Assembly: GCA_030263285.1 (NCBI GenBank)
Contig: SZYB01000001.1
Span: forward strand, 372,001 to 436,000
Direction of reading: 5' to 3'
Source of the DNA: Bergeyella sp.
Lineage (GTDB): Bacteria; Bacteroidota; Bacteroidia; Flavobacteriales; Weeksellaceae
DNA length: 64,000 nucleotides
Below the pieces are notes generated by a model. It was given only the letters and a program-made list of their open reading frames with translations. It ran no database searches and was not told the DNA's origin. Both the position numbers and the translations under genes were made by a program. Of the stretch, positions 44,300 to 52,941 are shown piece after piece. How positions within the stretch are numbered: position 1 is the first letter of the stretch; every line of letters begins with the position of its first letter.

Positions 44300-44824
44300 G
44301 CCAGGCAAACTCGACGAAAGCGAAGTTCTCACGTGCTGGTAGCAGTATTATGTAGATTATGGTTGCAGATTATAGTTTTTGTGTTTCACACAAAACGCTC
44401 ACAGAACCTGAAATACCCTCCCTACAGAAAAACAGTCCAAGATCAAACCCCAAAATATTTCCCGCAGGGATGAGATCTATTGAGAGACCCCCAATGGAGA
44501 TAACAAATCTTGAAAAAGAGAAATCTTTTTTGAGGTAAAAGCAACCCAGGCAATCCCACAATAGTGCACAATGGTAAGCTAGCCAATGTGCCATAGATAT
44601 CGTGTTAATCAGCAAGTATTCTGGCAAGATAAAAGCTACCACGGCGAGAGTTATGTGAAGATAAACATTCTTACAAACATGTCAACATTCTTTCCTATAA
44701 ACTTCCGCGAATAGAGCCATTTTCTACAACTTCTCTTCTTGTCTCTTTTTGTAAAACCCACATTATTATAACATTTATACATATTCTACTATACATGTAT
44801 CTCCATAAGACGGAAGATCCAAAG
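44300..44824. other. Gene-poor stretch, possibly decayed coding sequence
   Basis: 525 bases without a supportable gene. A minus-strand frame of 90 codons (44642-44370) is open but is Phe/Cys/Leu-rich with odd composition (DCLGCFYLKKDFSFSRF, GGLSIDLIPAGNILGFDLG) and matches nothing I know. The second half is AT-rich with no clear promoter. It could be the corpse of a membrane or barrel protein gene. Confidence 0.3.
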
Positions 44825-45865
44825 CTAAAGCATTTCTAGAAATTTCATGGTATCTGTATTATCTGCATAAGCACTGAGATCCGGCTTTTGAGAAGTTCCG
44901 AAAAAAATAGAATCTTTAATCCTTTTTGGATTACCGGAAACCACACACTGTATATTTTCTTTATTTTTTTCTGTGTACTCTCCCACCTGAGAAAAATCAC
45001 TGTACCTGGATATATATACGACCGCCAAGGGAGAAAAAAGCTGCTCATCTTCTTTTATGATAACAAAATTATTATCCCAGAATTTTTCTTGATTAAGCAA
45101 AAAAACAGCTCTATTATACTCATAATTGTTATAATACTTATGATGTTTACTTACACCGGAAAAATTCTCAAAACTCTCAAACAACCTCTCTGTCTCAAAT
45201 TTTTCGGGCATCATAACATGGGTAACATTTCTGCAGCCCAAACCGAAATACCTGAAAATATCCTGTGACAGACATTGTAAATCCTCGTGAGACTCTTCCC
45301 CATCCAAAACCGCAACAGATGTTCTATTTTTTCTGATTATTTTAGGATAATCTCTAAAGTAATACTCCAGATACCTTGCCGTATGATTGCTTCCTGTAGC
45401 AATTACCGCATCAAAATTTTCTAACTTTTCTACCTCTTCTTCATACACAAGTTCATTCTCAGAAAATTCGTTCCAAAGATCCAGCAAAAAGGGAATAAGC
45501 ACCCGATCTTTAGAAGAATATTTGATAAACGGAACATGACCGCTCAAAATAACGGATAAAACATCATGAAATCCTACCATCGGGATATTCCCTGCCAAAA
45601 CGAGACCTATCTTTTTGGGACGAAGAGAAAATCTGTAAGGATTCTGCCATTTTTCGATGTTCTTTTTATTCAAAATCTGCCCCCAGTGCACAAGTGCATA
45701 TTCTAAATTCTCTTGGGTAAACCAAGGATTTTCTCTCTCTGTTTTTCTCAGAATTTCAGAAAACTTTTCTTCTCTGTCTCCGTATTCACTTTTATTCTTG
45801 GCAAAAAATCGATGTATAAACTCCCCCACTTTTATCAAAGCAGAAATATATTTTTCTCTCCTCAT
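44825..45865 (-). CDS. LuxC-type acyl-CoA reductase
   Basis: 346 residues from the ATG at 45865 (MRREKYISALIKVGEF). The aldehyde-dehydrogenase-like fold of the LuxC group is seen in VLAGNIPMVGFHDVLSVILS, VIATGSNHTARYLEYYF, NRTSVAVLDGEE, the catalytic Cys region YFGLGCRNVTHV, and SPLAVVYISRY. LuxC enzymes reduce fatty acyl-CoA to aldehyde with NADPH. The frame is open to 46006, but this runs into the divergent ferredoxin gene and past the -7 element at 45907-45914. Confidence 0.88.
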   Translation of the reverse strand: MRREKYISALIKVGEFIHRFFAKNKSEYGDREEKFSEILRKTERENPWFTQENLEYALVHWGQILNKKNIEKWQNPYRFSLRPKKIGLVLAGNIPMVGFHDVLSVILSGHVPFIKYSSKDRVLIPFLLDLWNEFSENELVYEEEVEKLENFDAVIATGSNHTARYLEYYFRDYPKIIRKNRTSVAVLDGEESHEDLQCLSQDIFRYFGLGCRNVTHVMMPEKFETERLFESFENFSGVSKHHKYYNNYEYNRAVFLLNQEKFWDNNFVIIKEDEQLFSPLAVVYISRYSDFSQVGEYTEKNKENIQCVVSGNPKRIKDSIFFGTSQKPDLSAYADNTDTMKFLEML

Positions 45866-45906
45866 GTCTCCGGACAAAAATTGCTGAAATTTTGCTAATT
45901 TCGTTG

Positions 45907-45914
45907 CAAATTTA
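45907..45914 (-). promoter_or_regulatory. Promoter -7 element of the acyl-CoA reductase gene
   Basis: Minus-strand TAAATTTG, 41 bases before the start at 45865 and in the divergent gap to the ferredoxin gene. Confidence 0.45.
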
Positions 45915-45935
45915 AATAAAATATTTATCTGCATA

Positions 45936-46289
45936 ATGGCAATAAAAATAACGGATGAATGTATCAATTGTGGTGCCTGCGAACCCGAGTGTCCCAATAA
46001 TGCCATCTACGAAGGTGCAGTGGACTGGAAAGCCTCCGAAGGCACTTCGCTCAAGGGGAACGTGACCCTTCCCTCTGGTAAAAATGTAGATGCAGATGCA
46101 CCTCAAGAACCCATAAGCGACGAGGTGTACTTTATTGTAGCAGATAAATGTACCGAGTGTAAAGGCTTTCATGAAGAACCGCAATGTGCTGCAGTATGTC
46201 CAGTAGATTGTTGCGTGCCGGACGAAGATCACCTGGAGACAGAAGAGGGTCTCCTGGCAAAAAAGGCTTTTTTACATGGAGAAGCCTAA
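45936..46289 (+). CDS. 4Fe-4S dicluster ferredoxin
   Basis: 117 residues. The first cluster site is CINCGACEPECP (C9, C12, C15, C19). The second is CTECKGFHEEPQCAAVCP followed by VDCC, with an insertion between the first Cys pair, typical of bacterial 2[4Fe-4S] Alvin-type ferredoxins. A 50-residue insertion between the sites (AVDWKASEGTSLKGNVTLPS and onwards) is larger than in clostridial ferredoxins and is characteristic of the Bacteroidota form. It carries electrons in the cytoplasm and is followed by serC after 42 bases. Confidence 0.92.
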   Translation: MAIKITDECINCGACEPECPNNAIYEGAVDWKASEGTSLKGNVTLPSGKNVDADAPQEPISDEVYFIVADKCTECKGFHEEPQCAAVCPVDCCVPDEDHLETEEGLLAKKAFLHGEA

Positions 46290-46331
46290 GCAGAAAATCT
46301 CTAATATCACGATCAACAAAATATTTTAATT

Positions 46332-47399
46332 ATGAAAAAGCACAATTTTAGTGCAGGTCCCAGTATTCTTCCTCAAGAAGTTTTAAAAAAATCAGCAGAG
46401 GCTGTTATCAATTTTAATGGTCTGGGGCTTTCGCTTATAGAAATTTCCCATAGAGGCAAAGATTTCCTTGCCATAATGGACGAGGCAAGGGCACTGGTGA
46501 AAAAATTGCTGGATTTGGGAGAAGATTACGAGGTATTATTTTTACAAGGAGGAGCAAGCCTTCAGTTTTCCATGGTTCCTTACAATCTCATGAAAGAAAA
46601 TGGAAAAGCGGCTTATCTGGACACGGGAAGCTGGGCTGCTGGGGCTATAAGAGAAGCAAAGAAACTGGGCACGGTGGATGTTGTGGGTTCGTCAAAAGAT
46701 GCATCCTATTCTTTTATCCCAAAGGGGTATTCCTTGGATTCGGATCATAGTTACTTTCATTGTACTTCCAACAATACTATATACGGAACACAAATGAAGG
46801 AGTTTCCGGATTCTGATATTCCCGTGGTTTGTGACATGAGTTCGGACATTTTTTCTAGGGTGCTTGATTTTTCAAAATTTTCTCTCATTTATGCAGGTGC
46901 CCAAAAAAATTCTGGACCTGCAGGTACTACTCTGGTGATTGTAAAAAAGGAAATTTTAGGAAAGGTAAAAAGAAAGATGCCCGCCTATTTTAATTATCAA
47001 TTGCACATAGATAAGGGATCCATGCTCAATACACCTCCTGTGTTTGCGGTATACACCTCACTGCTTACCTTAAAATGGATAGAGAACAACGGAGGGATAT
47101 CTGCTGCAGAAAAAAGAAATACCGCAAAAGCCTCCCTTTTGTATAACGAAATAGATAACAATGATCTGTTTACCCCTACTGTGAGAAAAGAAGATCGCTC
47201 TGCCATGAATGTGACTTTTAAACTTGCAGACGATTTTCATAAAGAAATATTTGATTCACTTTGTAAATCTGCAGGGATTATCGGGGTGAAGGGTCACGCA
47301 AGTGTAGGCGGATATAGAGCAAGCATTTATAATGCAATGCCCATAGAAAGCGTAAAGGTCCTGGTAGAGGTAATGGAATCATTGAAAGAAAAAGTATAG
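46332..47399 (+). CDS. serC: Phosphoserine aminotransferase
   Basis: 355 residues of the class V aminotransferase family. The N-terminus HNFSAGPSILPQEVLK is diagnostic. Also seen are SLIEISHRGKDF, LFLQGGASLQFSMVP, and the PLP lysine in IYAGAQKNSGPAGTTL. The C-terminal GHASVGGYRASIYNAMP binds the substrate phosphate. It transaminates 3-phosphohydroxypyruvate, in serine synthesis. It lies between ferredoxin and DUF1015. The phosphoglycerate dehydrogenase gene serA, which I expect after serC in related genomes, is absent here. Confidence 0.96.
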   Translation: MKKHNFSAGPSILPQEVLKKSAEAVINFNGLGLSLIEISHRGKDFLAIMDEARALVKKLLDLGEDYEVLFLQGGASLQFSMVPYNLMKENGKAAYLDTGSWAAGAIREAKKLGTVDVVGSSKDASYSFIPKGYSLDSDHSYFHCTSNNTIYGTQMKEFPDSDIPVVCDMSSDIFSRVLDFSKFSLIYAGAQKNSGPAGTTLVIVKKEILGKVKRKMPAYFNYQLHIDKGSMLNTPPVFAVYTSLLTLKWIENNGGISAAEKRNTAKASLLYNEIDNNDLFTPTVRKEDRSAMNVTFKLADDFHKEIFDSLCKSAGIIGVKGHASVGGYRASIYNAMPIESVKVLVEVMESLKEKV

Positions 47400-47417
47400 G
47401 GAAAACCAGCCAAGACA

Positions 47418-48662
47418 ATGCCAATATTTAAGCCATTTCGTGGGATAAGACCTCAGGAAGCCTATTTACGGGATTTTCCCTCGGAGTCTATAGATAAGTT
47501 TTCTTTGGATGAATTATTAGAAAAAGCTCAAAATAAGGATAGCTATATACATATGCTAAAGCCTTATCTGCTGAGTAAATCAAAAGATACAGATAGAAAT
47601 TTAAGAAAGACACGGAAAAATTTTGAGGAGATTTTAGAAGAAAAAAAACTCGTTCAGGATGATATCTGTTATTATCTTTACCAACAAACCTCGTCAGATA
47701 ATAGCATATACAGGGGACTTTTGGGACTGGTAAACATAAACGATTTTCTGGAAGGAAAGATAAAAAAACATGAATCTACCCTCAAGCTAAGAAAAGAAAG
47801 GCTGGCTTATTACCTTTCCAAGGTACATTTGCAATCAGAACCCGTTTTACTCACCTATCCCACCAATTCCAAGATAGAATTGTTTATGAATCAGGAGGAA
47901 AAAAACGTTCCTGTCATCAATTTCACTTCAGAAAATGGCACCCGACACAGAATTTGGAAAATAGATAATAGGCTGAAAATTAAACAAATAAAAGAAGAAC
48001 TGGGGAGGATAGAAACTTTCTACGTAGGAGACGGGCATCATAGGCTGGATGCCTGTGTATCCTATGGAAAAAACCAAGCAAAAAAATATAAAAAAACAGG
48101 CACTGAGCCTTATAACTTTGTCTATAGTTTTATCGTATCCAGAGACTCTGTAAGGATACACGATTATAACAGACTTCTTAAGAATATCCATCCTATGGAT
48201 GCTTCCTCATTTCTTAAAAAAATAGAAGCCTATTTTCTCGTACACGAAAAAGGAGAAACACCTTATTTTCCGTCACAAAAATTCCATATGAGCTTATACA
48301 TGGAAAGGAAGTTCTACAGTCTGCACGTAAAACACGAACTGAGAAAAAAACATGCAGAAAATAACGATCTCGATCACTTTTTCCTAGAGAAGTATCTTTT
48401 CGGTAACATTTTGCAAATAGAGAAAGAATCCGAAAGCAATAATGTAGACTACATAAAAGGAACCTCTAGCTTGGAAGGAATTTTACAAATGAAACAAAAA
48501 GTAGACTCCGGAATCTATAAAGCGGGAATCGGTATACACCCCGTGAGTTTTCACGATCTGACGAAAGTCTGCGACAGAAACATGATAATGCCTCCCAAAT
48601 GCACCTTGATGGAACCAAAACCCATGACGGCTTTGGTGATATATGATACCAAGCAACCCTAA
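47418..48662 (+). CDS. DUF1015 family protein (possible HipA-like or kinase-like enzyme)
   Basis: 414 residues matching DUF1015: IFKPFRGIRPQEAYL at the start, the conserved FYVGDGHHRLDACVSYGKN, and DYNRLLKN, with PPKCTLMEPKPMTALVIYD at the end. No clear catalytic motif is known; the GDGHHR segment suggests a metal or phosphate site. In Bacteroidota it commonly follows serine biosynthesis genes, which supports a link to amino-acid metabolism. It starts 18 bases after serC. Confidence 0.85.
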   Translation: MPIFKPFRGIRPQEAYLRDFPSESIDKFSLDELLEKAQNKDSYIHMLKPYLLSKSKDTDRNLRKTRKNFEEILEEKKLVQDDICYYLYQQTSSDNSIYRGLLGLVNINDFLEGKIKKHESTLKLRKERLAYYLSKVHLQSEPVLLTYPTNSKIELFMNQEEKNVPVINFTSENGTRHRIWKIDNRLKIKQIKEELGRIETFYVGDGHHRLDACVSYGKNQAKKYKKTGTEPYNFVYSFIVSRDSVRIHDYNRLLKNIHPMDASSFLKKIEAYFLVHEKGETPYFPSQKFHMSLYMERKFYSLHVKHELRKKHAENNDLDHFFLEKYLFGNILQIEKESESNNVDYIKGTSSLEGILQMKQKVDSGIYKAGIGIHPVSFHDLTKVCDRNMIMPPKCTLMEPKPMTALVIYDTKQP

Positions 48663-48670
48663 ACTTCCAC

Positions 48671-49216
48671 TTATTTTAGCCATCCCTTTGCACCATAATG
48701 TGCCTCAAATCTACGAATTTTGGGCTCCACTACACCGCTGCAATACGGTTGCACAGAGTTTCGGTTATAATATCCCTGATGGTATTTTTCTGCGGGATAA
48801 AATCGTTTCAGCGGAGCTATTTCTGTAACGTATTCCCCTTTCCATCGGTTTGTTTTTTTTGATTCCTCTAGGGCTTTGTAAGCTTTTATTTTTTCGTTTT
48901 CATCACTATAAAAAACAACAGAACGATACTGGGATCCCACATCATTCCCTTGCCTATTAAGCTGTGTAGGATCATGTAAAAAGAAAAACACCTCCATAAG
49001 CTGTTCGTAGCTTATAATAGAAGGGATATAGATAAGCTCTACCACTTCTGCATGCCCCGTTTTGCCTGTGCACACCTCTTCGTAAGTTGGGTTTTCTTTG
49101 TTTCCCCCCGCATATCCGGAAACCGCAGACTCCACCCCTCTCAGCATGTTAAAACAACTCTCTATACACCAAAAGCATCCACCCCCAAAAACGATATGCG
49201 AAACATTTTTAGTCAT
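48671..49216 (-). CDS. msrA: Peptide methionine sulfoxide reductase A
   Basis: 181 residues, single-domain MsrA (no MsrB fusion). The catalytic motif GGCFWC is at 12-17, with C14 as nucleophile; the substrate region is SGYAGGNKENPTYEEVCTGKTGHAE, and FFFLHDPTQLNRQGNDVGSQYRS follows. A C-terminal Cys (VQPYCSGV) can recycle the enzyme. No signal peptide is seen, so it acts in the cytoplasm, repairing oxidised Met-S-sulfoxide. Convergent with DUF1015, with eight bases between the stops. Confidence 0.96.
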   Translation of the reverse strand: MTKNVSHIVFGGGCFWCIESCFNMLRGVESAVSGYAGGNKENPTYEEVCTGKTGHAEVVELIYIPSIISYEQLMEVFFFLHDPTQLNRQGNDVGSQYRSVVFYSDENEKIKAYKALEESKKTNRWKGEYVTEIAPLKRFYPAEKYHQGYYNRNSVQPYCSGVVEPKIRRFEAHYGAKGWLK

Positions 49217-49326
49217 ATTTTTCTTCTATAATCTCTATATAAAGTGCTATCTCATGAATAAAAAAAGAGTGTAATGTGTATCCTGAGACAAAATTATGAC
49301 TTATAGTATGAAAATGAAAAAAATAA

Positions 49327-49600
49327 TGTGAGATCTTCCAGGTGTTCCAAAAGCTCGTCTACAAAGGTTTGATTTTTTCTTTTTAGACAAAAGAAATATT
49401 TTGTTCTACCGTCATATTGGGAAACAGGACATAATTCTGAAACATTATCGAAATATTACGTTTTTGTGGAGGAATGAAAATTCGGTTAGAGGCATCCATC
49501 AGTATTTTATCCTTCATTATGATCCGTCTGGACTCCAGAATCGTCAGGCCTGGAAAGAATTCTTAAAAAGGCAGTCTTTCCGATTCCTGAAGTGTCTCTA
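49327..49600 (-). pseudogene. modC: Relic of modC (molybdate ABC transporter ATPase)
   Basis: Minus-strand pieces of an ABC ATPase occur in order but in three frames: a Walker A region TSGIGKTAFLRILSRPDDSG, then PPQKRNISIMFQNYVLFPNM with TVEQNISF (Q-loop, ModC/CysA type), then KNQTFVDELLEHLEDL before the sequence fades. The Gly of SGIGKT is intact but several bases are lost or gained, with stops between. The Walker B and signature motif are absent. Confidence 0.75.
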
Positions 49601-49655
49601 TAACGAATTTAAGTCTAAACCGGGAATAGGCAAGCCCATAAGCCACAGGAATACC
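49590..49655 (-). pseudogene. modB: Fragment of modB (molybdate permease) joined to the modC relic
   Basis: GIPVAYGLAYSRFRLKFVIE then TL, in one frame, matches the start of the conserved ModB/CysW permease EAA-region, with the preceding Pro-Val-Ala-Tyr-Gly. It breaks off and runs directly into modC Walker A sequence, so most of modB and the first part of modC are deleted. Confidence 0.65.
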
Positions 49656-49677
49656 TATGATTAAACAATCTTAGTGA

Positions 49678-50050
49678 TCAGTATATTCCCCTCCCATCCA
49701 ATTTTCGTTCTACCTTCAGGTATATCCCTACCTTTTTTAAAGCAAAAACAGAATTTTTCCCGTAAGGCGACAAGGAAAGATTAACAATAACATTTTTTTT
49801 AACTTCTGGATTGAGAAGCACTCCTAAGCCTTTTGAAACCTCTTGTTTTGAGCTCCACAATGCCACTTTTCTATAAGCATAAATGTTTGAATTGTGCGTC
49901 TGTCCCATTTTTTTAGGTGTTTCGGGAAAATTCGTATCGGCAGACAAAAACAAATTAAAAGACGTTCCATGAGCTAAACAGTCCTGAGAATCCGAAAGTC
50001 ACCCCTAATTTTTATCTGGATTTTCTATAGAAGTTTCCCAAAAAATATTT
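49678..50050 (-). pseudogene. modA: Relic of modA (periplasmic molybdate-binding protein)
   Basis: The minus strand reads FWETSIENPDKN, then (shifted) GVTFGFSGLFSS, then (shifted) GTSFNLFLSADTNFPETPKK, YAYRKVALWSSKQ and EVSKGLGVLLNPEVKKN, then VNLSLSPYGKNSVFALKKVG. This follows the ModA pattern SADxxYPxx...YAxGKLVLWS...LLDPxVKKIAIANPELAPYGKAA. No start codon with signal peptide is intact and the frame is broken at least twice; the last 91 codons (49953-49678) remain open. Confidence 0.75.
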
Positions 50051-50242
50051 TACTCTACACAACAATTCCATGACTGATGAATGGTATGGCCTTTTTCTAG
50101 ACTGTATAAAATAGTTTACATTTTCTACTCTTCTTAACCGAGAATACAAACAATTAAGATCCCGGTACTAATTTTTATCATATAATACCCACGTGGAATT
50201 TGTATAAAAATCATTTATTTTGTTCCCTTTTAAAGGATCCCA

Positions 50243-50614
50243 ATGAAATTGATGTTTTCTTTGTTTCTTCTGTTCAATATCTTGATTACCAGCTTTCCGG
50301 GGGTTCAGTTATTGCTGGATTATCGTATCAATAAAAAATACTACCTAAAATATTGCGAAAACAAAACCAAACCCGACCTAAAATGCCTAGGGAAATGTCA
50401 AGTGAAAAAACAGCTGAAGGACAACTCGTTTTTATCCAAAATTATTAAGGTGTGCTGTGAAGGGGCTTTCATAGTCCATGATCTTGCGTATGTCTATAAA
50501 TCCAGAAAATTTTATAGTACAAAAAATAAATTTTCAAAACTTGTCACCTCTGCATCAGAGAACTGTTTGGACGTCTTAAGTCCCCCACCCGATTCATTTT
50601 TTACAGCCCGATAA
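50243..50614 (+). CDS. Small exported Cys-containing protein, partner of the following receptor
   Basis: 123 residues. The N-terminus (MKLMFSLFLLFNILITSFPG) is a signal peptide or anchor. The core CENKTKPDLKCLGKCQVKKQ, and KVCCEGAFIVHD downstream, contain five Cys in a pattern known in flavobacterial small proteins encoded ahead of TonB-dependent metal receptors. The two Cys pairs could bind copper or another thiophilic metal, which is inference. It ends 99 bases before the receptor gene and probably shares its promoter. Confidence 0.65.
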   Translation: MKLMFSLFLLFNILITSFPGVQLLLDYRINKKYYLKYCENKTKPDLKCLGKCQVKKQLKDNSFLSKIIKVCCEGAFIVHDLAYVYKSRKFYSTKNKFSKLVTSASENCLDVLSPPPDSFFTAR

Positions 50615-50713
50615 AAAGGCAACATTGTTCCCAAGCCAAGATCCGGAAAAAAATACCAACTCCCGGATCTGAGTTTCGGTGTATGAAAACTACGTCAAAC
50701 AATTAATAAAAAA

Positions 50714-52729
50714 ATGAATACACAATTTTTCAAGTACTTCTCATGTATACTTTCTGTACTTATTTTTTCGGAAACAGCGGCACAAAACTCTACAGATAGC
50801 CTAAAAACAATAGATATAATAATAGATGTAGAAGCGGTGAAGCTGCGTGCCTATGCCCCTATGTTCAACGAGAAAATCAGCACCCCACACACAAATCTAC
50901 TAACGCACGATGCCGGGAAGTTTCTGACTCTTTTACCAGAGATATCAGGAATAAAAAAATCCGGAAATTATAGTACAGACCCTGTACTCAGAGGCTTCAA
51001 ATACGAGCAACTCAACATCACTACAGACGGTGTTTCCACAGCCATTAATGCATGCCCCGGAAGGATGGATCCTGCCATCTCTCAAATAAATCTTACCACA
51101 CTGAAAGAAGTAGAAATCTCCAAAGGTCCCTATTTTTTTAGGAACGGGATAGGAATCGGAGGAAATATAAATTTTGTAAGTATGCCCCCCCATTTTAGCA
51201 GAAAAACCAAAATAAAAAATCAATTTTCTTCTGCCTATGAGACGAATGGCACCATTTTCCGAAACGAGTTATTAAGCCAAATTTCAGCAAAAAAATGGGC
51301 GCTGGACGTATCGGGTTCCTATCAAAATGCAAACCGATACAAAGATGGAGATCAAAATTTTGTAAGATCGAAATTTATGAGATACAGCCTAAACACAAAT
51401 GGAGCCTACAAATGGAGTGAAAGCCAACTCACCATCCTAAAACTTACTACCAACCAAGGAAGAAATGCAGAATTTGCCGCGTTGAAAATGGACATGCTTT
51501 TTGATAAGACTTGGATGTTTCAGCTGGGACATACCGCCGAGATCAATGCAAAATACCTTAAGAAATTGCATTTTAATTCTTTTTATTCAAAGGTAAGCCA
51601 TTCTATGGCGACACCTGACAGAAGCATGATTACAGACGCAGAATCTGCCACTTACGGGGCAAAACTAGAATCGCAGTGGAAGTGGAATAAAAAGGTTGTT
51701 TATTCCGGTCTGGACTACAGACATTATGAAGCAAGAAATACAAAAATCCGGACGATCCACAAAATGAAAAGAGACGGAACGGCTTGGCAGGATGCAATGA
51801 TAGACCAAATAGGCTGGTACAATGAATACACTCATCCATTCGAAAGATCAAAACTTTTCTTTTCTTATCGTTTGGATTTTAATTTTTCTAACGCCCAAAA
51901 ACCGTCGAATTTATTTACGGAACTTTATGGAAATCCGAAAAACTTTCAAATAAATTTTAGCCTAAGTGCCATTTATAAAACTTCACTCTCTCAAAGTGCA
52001 CATCTGTCTCTTTTAGCAGGAAGATCACAAAGAAGCGGGAGCCTTACAGAGCGTTACATCAATCGGTTCACATCGGGATTGGATAATTATGAAATATTGG
52101 GAAACCCGAACCTAAAACCGGAAAAAAATAACCAGATAGATATTATTTACACTTTCCAAAAAGAAAATTGGTATCTGCAAACCGATGTATTCTTCTCCTA
52201 TATGGAAAATTATATTTCCGGGATAGTAAGAAAAGACATAAAACCCTATGCCATGACTGCTCCCGGAGTAAGACAAATCCAAAACGTTGGCAATGCTGTC
52301 AAAACAGGTGTAGAAACCAGAATACACTGGAAATTTTTACCGCAAAATAAAACAGAACTATCCCTGGCCTATACCTATGCAGAAAATATAAACACAAAGA
52401 CCCCTTTGGCAGAAATAGCCCCGTTACAACTATCATGGATCGTGGAGACGGAACTCTCAAAATGGTATATAGGCGGAAGATATCGTTACTCTGCAAAACA
52501 AAACCGAATAGATCCCAATTTTGCTGAAATAAAAACACCTGGCTTCTCCGTGATTGATTTTTACACAGGATACCCAATCTTGAAAAATTGCAAGCTCAGT
52601 ATGGAAATTTCCAATTTATTTAACACTTCCTATTCAGAGCATTTAAGCAGAACACTTTCCACAAACCAGAAGCAGAGAATAAAAGAAAGAGGCAGAAGTT
52701 TCAATGTAGAAATTAAACTAATATTTTAA
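50714..52729 (+). CDS. TonB-dependent receptor, copper-receptor-like
   Basis: 671 residues with a signal peptide (MNTQFFKYFSCILSVLIFSE). The plug domain contains TDPVLRGFKYEQLNITTDGV and NACPGRMDPAISQINLTTLK, close to the ACGNRMDPPTxYI signature of TonB-dependent copper receptors (OprC/NosA type), followed by EVEISKGPYFF and a 22-strand barrel. The C-terminus ends in SFNVEIKLIF with terminal Phe. No CarboxypepD-like N-terminal extension is present. The pairing with the small Cys-containing protein upstream supports transport of a transition metal. The ion is not proven. Confidence 0.85.
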   Translation: MNTQFFKYFSCILSVLIFSETAAQNSTDSLKTIDIIIDVEAVKLRAYAPMFNEKISTPHTNLLTHDAGKFLTLLPEISGIKKSGNYSTDPVLRGFKYEQLNITTDGVSTAINACPGRMDPAISQINLTTLKEVEISKGPYFFRNGIGIGGNINFVSMPPHFSRKTKIKNQFSSAYETNGTIFRNELLSQISAKKWALDVSGSYQNANRYKDGDQNFVRSKFMRYSLNTNGAYKWSESQLTILKLTTNQGRNAEFAALKMDMLFDKTWMFQLGHTAEINAKYLKKLHFNSFYSKVSHSMATPDRSMITDAESATYGAKLESQWKWNKKVVYSGLDYRHYEARNTKIRTIHKMKRDGTAWQDAMIDQIGWYNEYTHPFERSKLFFSYRLDFNFSNAQKPSNLFTELYGNPKNFQINFSLSAIYKTSLSQSAHLSLLAGRSQRSGSLTERYINRFTSGLDNYEILGNPNLKPEKNNQIDIIYTFQKENWYLQTDVFFSYMENYISGIVRKDIKPYAMTAPGVRQIQNVGNAVKTGVETRIHWKFLPQNKTELSLAYTYAENINTKTPLAEIAPLQLSWIVETELSKWYIGGRYRYSAKQNRIDPNFAEIKTPGFSVIDFYTGYPILKNCKLSMEISNLFNTSYSEHLSRTLSTNQKQRIKERGRSFNVEIKLIF

Positions 52730-52892
52730 TTCCATATTACTTACTCTGTTTGCCATTTTCAATTAATTATTTCTATATAATTTTAAGATTATTTATCAAT
52801 ATCTAAATCATTATATTTTGAAAAAAAATGGTTAAAAAACTTTTAACAAATAATTAATAAACCATATTGTTGTTTTTTATTAAATTTTTAAC

Positions 52893-52900
52893 TATTTTTG
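52893..52900 (+). promoter_or_regulatory. Promoter -7 element of the AsnC-type regulator
   Basis: TATTTTTG, with a TTG at 52868-52870 about 22 bases upstream and the ATG at 52942. Confidence 0.5.
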
Positions 52901-52941
52901 TAAGCATAGTATGATTTTTTACCAAATTCATGAGATAAACA

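Noticed and set aside
44370..44642. 90-codon minus-strand frame after proS
   Set aside because: Odd composition, no start context, no recognised motif; kept only as a possible decayed stretch.
49401..49664. 87-codon plus-strand frame
   Set aside because: The opposite strand carries clear ModB and ModC remnants, so this frame is an accident.
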